Shown: piece after piece, positions 12,995 to 16,566 of the stretch | How the letters are laid out: every line of letters starts with the position of its first letter | Numbering within the stretch: the stretch's first letter is position 1 | Assembly: GCA_023380285.1 (NCBI GenBank) | Contig: JAMCRA010000011.1 | Span: forward strand, 1 to 16,566 | Direction: 5' to 3' | DNA: 16,566 nucleotides | From: Bacillota bacterium | GTDB taxonomy: Bacteria; Nitrospirota_A; Leptospirillia; Leptospirillales; JAMCRA01 | Translations under genes and position numbers: made by a program | The notes under the pieces: generated by a model | The model's input: the letters and a program-made list of their open reading frames with translations, nothing else | Databases searched by the model: none | What the model was told of the DNA's origin: nothing

Positions 12995-15900
12995 TCCTCA
13001 GCATCATGATGGTCCTTGCCGGCGTCGGCTGGGTGATCGCAACCTCCTTTTTTCGGTCGGTCGTCGATCCCTGGTTTAACGCATACCCTCTGTTGTCGGC
13101 ACTCGTCATGGCGACGGTTCTCCTCACCTATGCAACGATCCTTCTCCTTGCCGGCAGCAATTTTGGAAAGCCCCTTCCGGAAAAAAAGAAGGGGAAGATC
13201 CCTTTTTCCGCCGCCCCTCCGTTGTATTACATTCTTCAATGGTCTCTTGTCGGGGCCATTTTCATTCTTTCAGGATTCTTTACCATCGGCATGATGCCTT
13301 ATCTGTCTGGCTTCCTGTGGCTGACCGGGACCATCACCATGCTTTCCCAGTTTCTCTTCCTGATGATTCCCGGCAACTTTCGACAGGAAACCGGGCCCGG
13401 CAAAGTCGACCTGATTCCCAATCGGCTTCGGCTCAAGGATCAGGCCTATCATTTTTGGGACACATGCATCATGGCCGGCGGGTTCTTTCTTGTCACCGGT
13501 ACCCTGCTAAAGCCCATTTCCATCGTTGCCGGACTTCTTTCGATCGGAACCGGCCTTTCCTGGCTTCTCGGAGCTGTCTCCTTCTCTTTGGTCAGCACCT
13601 TTCATCTGTCGGGGGCGTTTCGGAAAAAAACGCCGCCCTCTTCCTACAGTGTTCCGGAAGATACGCTTTCCGTCTTTCCCAGGAATAATCCGACCAGAAT
13701 GGCCCTGATCGAAGCCTACTCGGCTCATTTGAGCGCCCGGTCCCTCTTCCGGTCGCAAAAAAACGGAATTCTCCTGTGGGGACCTTCCGTCAAGGCCAAC
13801 CATATTTTTGCACGAGCCCTGGCCGGAGAGTCAGGAAGGGCCTACATGACGTTCGAACTCGCTTCTCTAAGGGGACTCTCTCTCTCTACCGCGGAACACG
13901 AGCTGCGGAATACTCTCTACAAGATTCATCTTTACAAACCGGTCCTTCTGCATATCACCGACTTCGAAGCTTCCGTCTCTTCCCTCTCGCAACCAGAGAG
14001 AGAAAGTTTGAAAAAAATACTTCTTCGTCTTCTGATGAACAAACACGCCCTGGTTGTCATGAACGCACATCAGATCGACGACATTCCGGAAGAGTTCAAA
14101 ACTCCACCGGTGGTGCATTGGGTCATCGGAACAGGAGAAGCCGATACGCCAACCCGAACAACATTCCTCCGGCTCGCCCTGCGGGAAGTCGCCCGTCAAA
14201 ACGAGATTCTTCCCGGGCAGGTGCCCCTTCTGACCCTCGACATGATCGACGGGTATGACTTGTTCAAATTGGCAGAGATGATGGAAGGATTTTCCCCTGA
14301 GGATATCGATGACGTTCTTCTGCGGAGCATCAAAAGTGCCCGTTCCCTCCGAAGATCTCTCCGTCAGCTGGACATCGACGTTTCCATTCGTCGGAAGATG
14401 CAAGGCTGGCAGGATCCGACACTGGAACCCATGGAAGCTGTCCGTGCCCGGCTCACCGAAGAAGCCATTGCTCCTGCGCTCATCATCAACGCTTCTGAAA
14501 AGATTCTGAAACAAAAGCGCCACACGAGCGAGTCCTTGCTTATTGTGGGAAAATCTCCAAGTTTGCGACAGAAGCTCGCACAGACCCTTGCGCAAAGAGA
14601 AAACTATCACTTCGCTTCCGTTTCCCAGAAGGAGTTTTCCCGGGATAGCCTAGGCACTTTCCGCAACTTCGTCATTCAGAACAAAAAACTCCGGCCGGCC
14701 GTTCTTTTTGTCGACCCTCTTGAAGTTCTCTTTCCCAGGGTCCAGCTTTCCCATTTCAGTTATCACGGCGAAATTTACAACCAGAAGGTGATCGAGCTTT
14801 CCCAGGTTCTCCAGGAGCGACAATTCTGGCTCATCTGCGGGACATCCGGGATCAACGATATCGATCCCATGATCCTCCGGAAGTTTTCACGCGTGATCGA
14901 GATCGGAGACATCCAGAAAGAATTTCTTCAGGATGTTGAAGCCTACGCCATGGAAAAGCTACTGGAGGGATTCTCGTCGGATAATATTGATTTTTCACGC
15001 TTCCATCTCTTTACCGGGTCCTCCCCATTCATGGAAAACTCTTCGGACGACAAAAATCAAACAGACAAATCCACGTTCGCCCTCACTCTTCCGGAAGAGC
15101 TCCCACCGCCTATCCGGGATTACTTTGGGCGGGAATCCCTACAAAACGAAATCCTGGCAACTCTTGAGACAGGGCGGCTGAAAATCCGAAAGGACGGGTC
15201 TGCCCTCAGCGGAACCTTCTTCTTTTTGGGCCCGCCCCAGAGTGGCCGAAAGTTCCTGGCTGAAGCTCTATCCAGACAGGTCTACAAGAAACCAGAGGCT
15301 TTTGTGTACCGGGATATGAGTCTGTTTGACGAGCTTTTTTTCGCAGAACAATTCCTGAAAAAATCCGCGTCCCCGGCACCGACGAACCCTCCCGTTCCTG
15401 ATGATCTGTGGGAAGTCTTCCATCAGGACCCCAGACGTCTCCTCTATATGGACAATGTGGAAAAAGCACATCCCAGCCTCTGGAACGCTCTTTTACCGGT
15501 TCTCAAGACCGGTCGCCTTTCGTGGGGGGAAAAGACCAGAGATATTTCCGACAGTATTTTTGTCCTTGCCTCAACATTGTTCTCTCCCCAGGACTTTGCT
15601 CAGGTAGAGCCCTGGAGCCGTCCCGACGTCATGATTCAGGCCGTCCGGAACAACAACAGAAGATTGGCCTATCTCCCCCTTTTTCAGCCGCCGTTCCTCC
15701 AGCACGTCGACCTGATCTTGCCCTTTCCCGAATACTCCACGGAGGACATTCACACCATTCTTCGGCAGACAGCGACGAAAATTCTGCATGATTTCTCCCG
15801 CAATATTCCCTTTCCGGGGACCCTTTCGGTTGAACCAGGTCTCTTTGAGCAGCTGACGTCAAAACTCGATATTTCCCGGCGCGGCATGGATGGTCTCGAT

Positions 15901-16071
15901 CGAAAGCTCCAGTCCCAGTTTCTCCCCGCCCTGACTAAAATCCGAGCAACTTTTGAAAACGAACCGGGTCCGCACGACTTTCTTCTCTCCTGGGACGGAA
16001 GGGGCATATCCGCCGTGACGGTCAGTCCTTCGGAACAAAAAACCGAAGAAGAGGCTGTCGTATCTCCTTAA
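12991..16071 (+). CDS. Membrane-anchored protein with three tandem degenerate AAA+ modules
   Basis: This 1026-residue protein has about six membrane helices in residues 1-205 and then a large, presumably cytoplasmic region. Module 1 (about 235-460) has a broken P-loop, GPSVKAN (264-270), a weak Walker B (ITDFE, D324) and an FtsH-like lid (GFSPEDIDDVL, 433-443). Module 2 (about 490-675) resembles FtsH/VCP-type AAA: GKSPSLRQ (520-527) lacks the P-loop lysine, LFVDPLE (572-578) has Pro for the Walker B Glu, and INDIDPMILRKFSRVIEI (621-638) keeps the Arg-rich box. Module 3 (about 705-985) resembles the ClpA/ClpB second AAA: GPPQSGRK (747-754) has Arg at the lysine position, and LLYMDNVEKAHPSLW (817-831) has Asn for the Walker B Glu. 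PFLQHVD has His for the Arg finger, and GMDGLDRKL replaces sensor-2 GAR. It is probably a non-hydrolysing scaffold or assembly partner. GTG 12991 overlaps the uvrC stop, with GGGAG 6 nt upstream. Confidence 0.9.
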   Translation: MILSIMMVLAGVGWVIATSFFRSVVDPWFNAYPLLSALVMATVLLTYATILLLAGSNFGKPLPEKKKGKIPFSAAPPLYYILQWSLVGAIFILSGFFTIGMMPYLSGFLWLTGTITMLSQFLFLMIPGNFRQETGPGKVDLIPNRLRLKDQAYHFWDTCIMAGGFFLVTGTLLKPISIVAGLLSIGTGLSWLLGAVSFSLVSTFHLSGAFRKKTPPSSYSVPEDTLSVFPRNNPTRMALIEAYSAHLSARSLFRSQKNGILLWGPSVKANHIFARALAGESGRAYMTFELASLRGLSLSTAEHELRNTLYKIHLYKPVLLHITDFEASVSSLSQPERESLKKILLRLLMNKHALVVMNAHQIDDIPEEFKTPPVVHWVIGTGEADTPTRTTFLRLALREVARQNEILPGQVPLLTLDMIDGYDLFKLAEMMEGFSPEDIDDVLLRSIKSARSLRRSLRQLDIDVSIRRKMQGWQDPTLEPMEAVRARLTEEAIAPALIINASEKILKQKRHTSESLLIVGKSPSLRQKLAQTLAQRENYHFASVSQKEFSRDSLGTFRNFVIQNKKLRPAVLFVDPLEVLFPRVQLSHFSYHGEIYNQKVIELSQVLQERQFWLICGTSGINDIDPMILRKFSRVIEIGDIQKEFLQDVEAYAMEKLLEGFSSDNIDFSRFHLFTGSSPFMENSSDDKNQTDKSTFALTLPEELPPPIRDYFGRESLQNEILATLETGRLKIRKDGSALSGTFFFLGPPQSGRKFLAEALSRQVYKKPEAFVYRDMSLFDELFFAEQFLKKSASPAPTNPPVPDDLWEVFHQDPRRLLYMDNVEKAHPSLWNALLPVLKTGRLSWGEKTRDISDSIFVLASTLFSPQDFAQVEPWSRPDVMIQAVRNNNRRLAYLPLFQPPFLQHVDLILPFPEYSTEDIHTILRQTATKILHDFSRNIPFPGTLSVEPGLFEQLTSKLDISRRGMDGLDRKLQSQFLPALTKIRATFENEPGPHDFLLSWDGRGISAVTVSPSEQKTEEEAVVSP
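13207..13225 (+). repeat. 19-bp sequence repeated exactly at the right edge of the window
   Basis: TCCGCCGCCCCTCCGTTGT occurs here, encoding SAAPPL in the AAA-like protein, and again at 16548-16566 as the last bases of the window. A 19-bp exact repeat is unlikely by chance in a window this size. Confidence 0.9.
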
Positions 16072-16115
16072 AGATTGCCAGGGGCCATTTTCCGGATCTC
16101 ATACAAAGAGAAAAA

Positions 16116-16145
16116 TTGACAGACCCAGAACACGCATAATAAAAT
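16116..16145 (+). promoter_or_regulatory. Predicted sigma70-type promoter for thiC
   Basis: A perfect TTGACA (16116-16121) and TAAAAT (16140-16145, one mismatch to TATAAT) are 18 nt apart, the best promoter match I see in the window. The start would be near 16152, giving a leader of about 150 nt before the thiC ATG, long enough for a regulatory RNA. Confidence 0.65.
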
Positions 16146-16182
16146 CGCCAAATGGTAAACTCTCGGCTTAGTTAAACCTTGC

Positions 16183-16254
16183 CAGATACAGTACGGATCC
16201 AGATCGAATCCTGTCATCTGCGTCCGGCGAGACCCCCTGTCCTCAGCCGGATGC
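16183..16254 (+). other. Structured 5' leader of thiC: two adjacent stem-loops
   Basis: Stem 1 pairs CAGAT (16183-16187) with ATCTG (16216-16220), ACA (16188-16190) with TGT (16212-16214) across one bulged C, and GGAT (16195-16198) with ATCC (16208-16211). Stem 2 follows at once: CGTCCGGC (16221-16228) with GCCGGATG (16246-16253), one G-U pair, and inner GAG (16229-16231) with CTC (16242-16244). No conserved TPP-riboswitch bases (CTGAGA, then ACCC and GAACCTGAT-type segments) are present. TTTAAT after stem 2 is too poor a T-run for a confident terminator. It may be an attenuator, a divergent riboswitch or a protein-binding leader. Confidence 0.5.
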
Positions 16255-16259
16255 TTTAA

Positions 16260-16566
<307 letters not shown>

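Noticed and set aside
13867..14610. Minus-strand open frame of 247 codons
   Set aside because: It is a shadow of the AAA-like gene, with no recognisable domain or motif in its translation.

Overview
The window looks like chromosomal DNA from a motile, diderm (Gram-negative) bacterium. It carries a chemotaxis protein (CheV), a type IV prepilin peptidase, a periplasmic thiol-redox protein with a signal peptide, and normal housekeeping genes. Protein style, moderate base composition and gene order recall the Nitrospirota, and Leptospirillum in particular. That is an impression from memory and no search was run. There is no phage, insertion sequence, CRISPR array or other clear mobile DNA.

Layout. 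Positions 1-1724 hold minus-strand genes: the start of a DUF4337-like membrane protein, cheV, and tRNA-Thr(UGU). A regulatory gap (1725-1980) leads into a long plus-strand run from 1981 to 9828: a secreted thioredoxin-fold protein, a class III-type PPK2 polyphosphate kinase, a small hypothetical protein, prepilin peptidase, a universal stress protein, PhoH, a membrane HD phosphodiesterase, YbeY and FtsY. The PhoH / 7TM-HD / YbeY trio is tightly coupled by overlapping starts and stops, which is the classic arrangement of this conserved cluster. ftsY converges on aroE, and the two stop codons share one CTAG palindrome. aroE is preceded on the minus strand by a small two-helix membrane protein.

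A short divergent promoter region (11009-11104) then drives uvrC on the plus strand. uvrC overlaps by 4 nt (GTGA) a 1026-residue membrane protein. About six N-terminal membrane helices of that protein are followed by three tandem AAA+-like modules, all with damaged ATP-binding motifs. This is the most novel object in the window: an apparent triple pseudo-ATPase translationally coupled to the excision nuclease subunit. After a 233-nt gap with a good promoter and two predicted stem-loops, but no TPP riboswitch signature, comes the first 87 codons of thiC.

Functional themes are nucleotide and stress metabolism (PPK2, Usp, PhoH, HD phosphodiesterase), rRNA maturation (YbeY), membrane targeting (FtsY), export (prepilin peptidase, thiol oxidoreductase), shikimate synthesis and DNA repair. 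The last 19 bases exactly repeat an internal stretch at 13207-13225, just where ThiC departs from its family consensus, so the right edge may be an assembly chimera.
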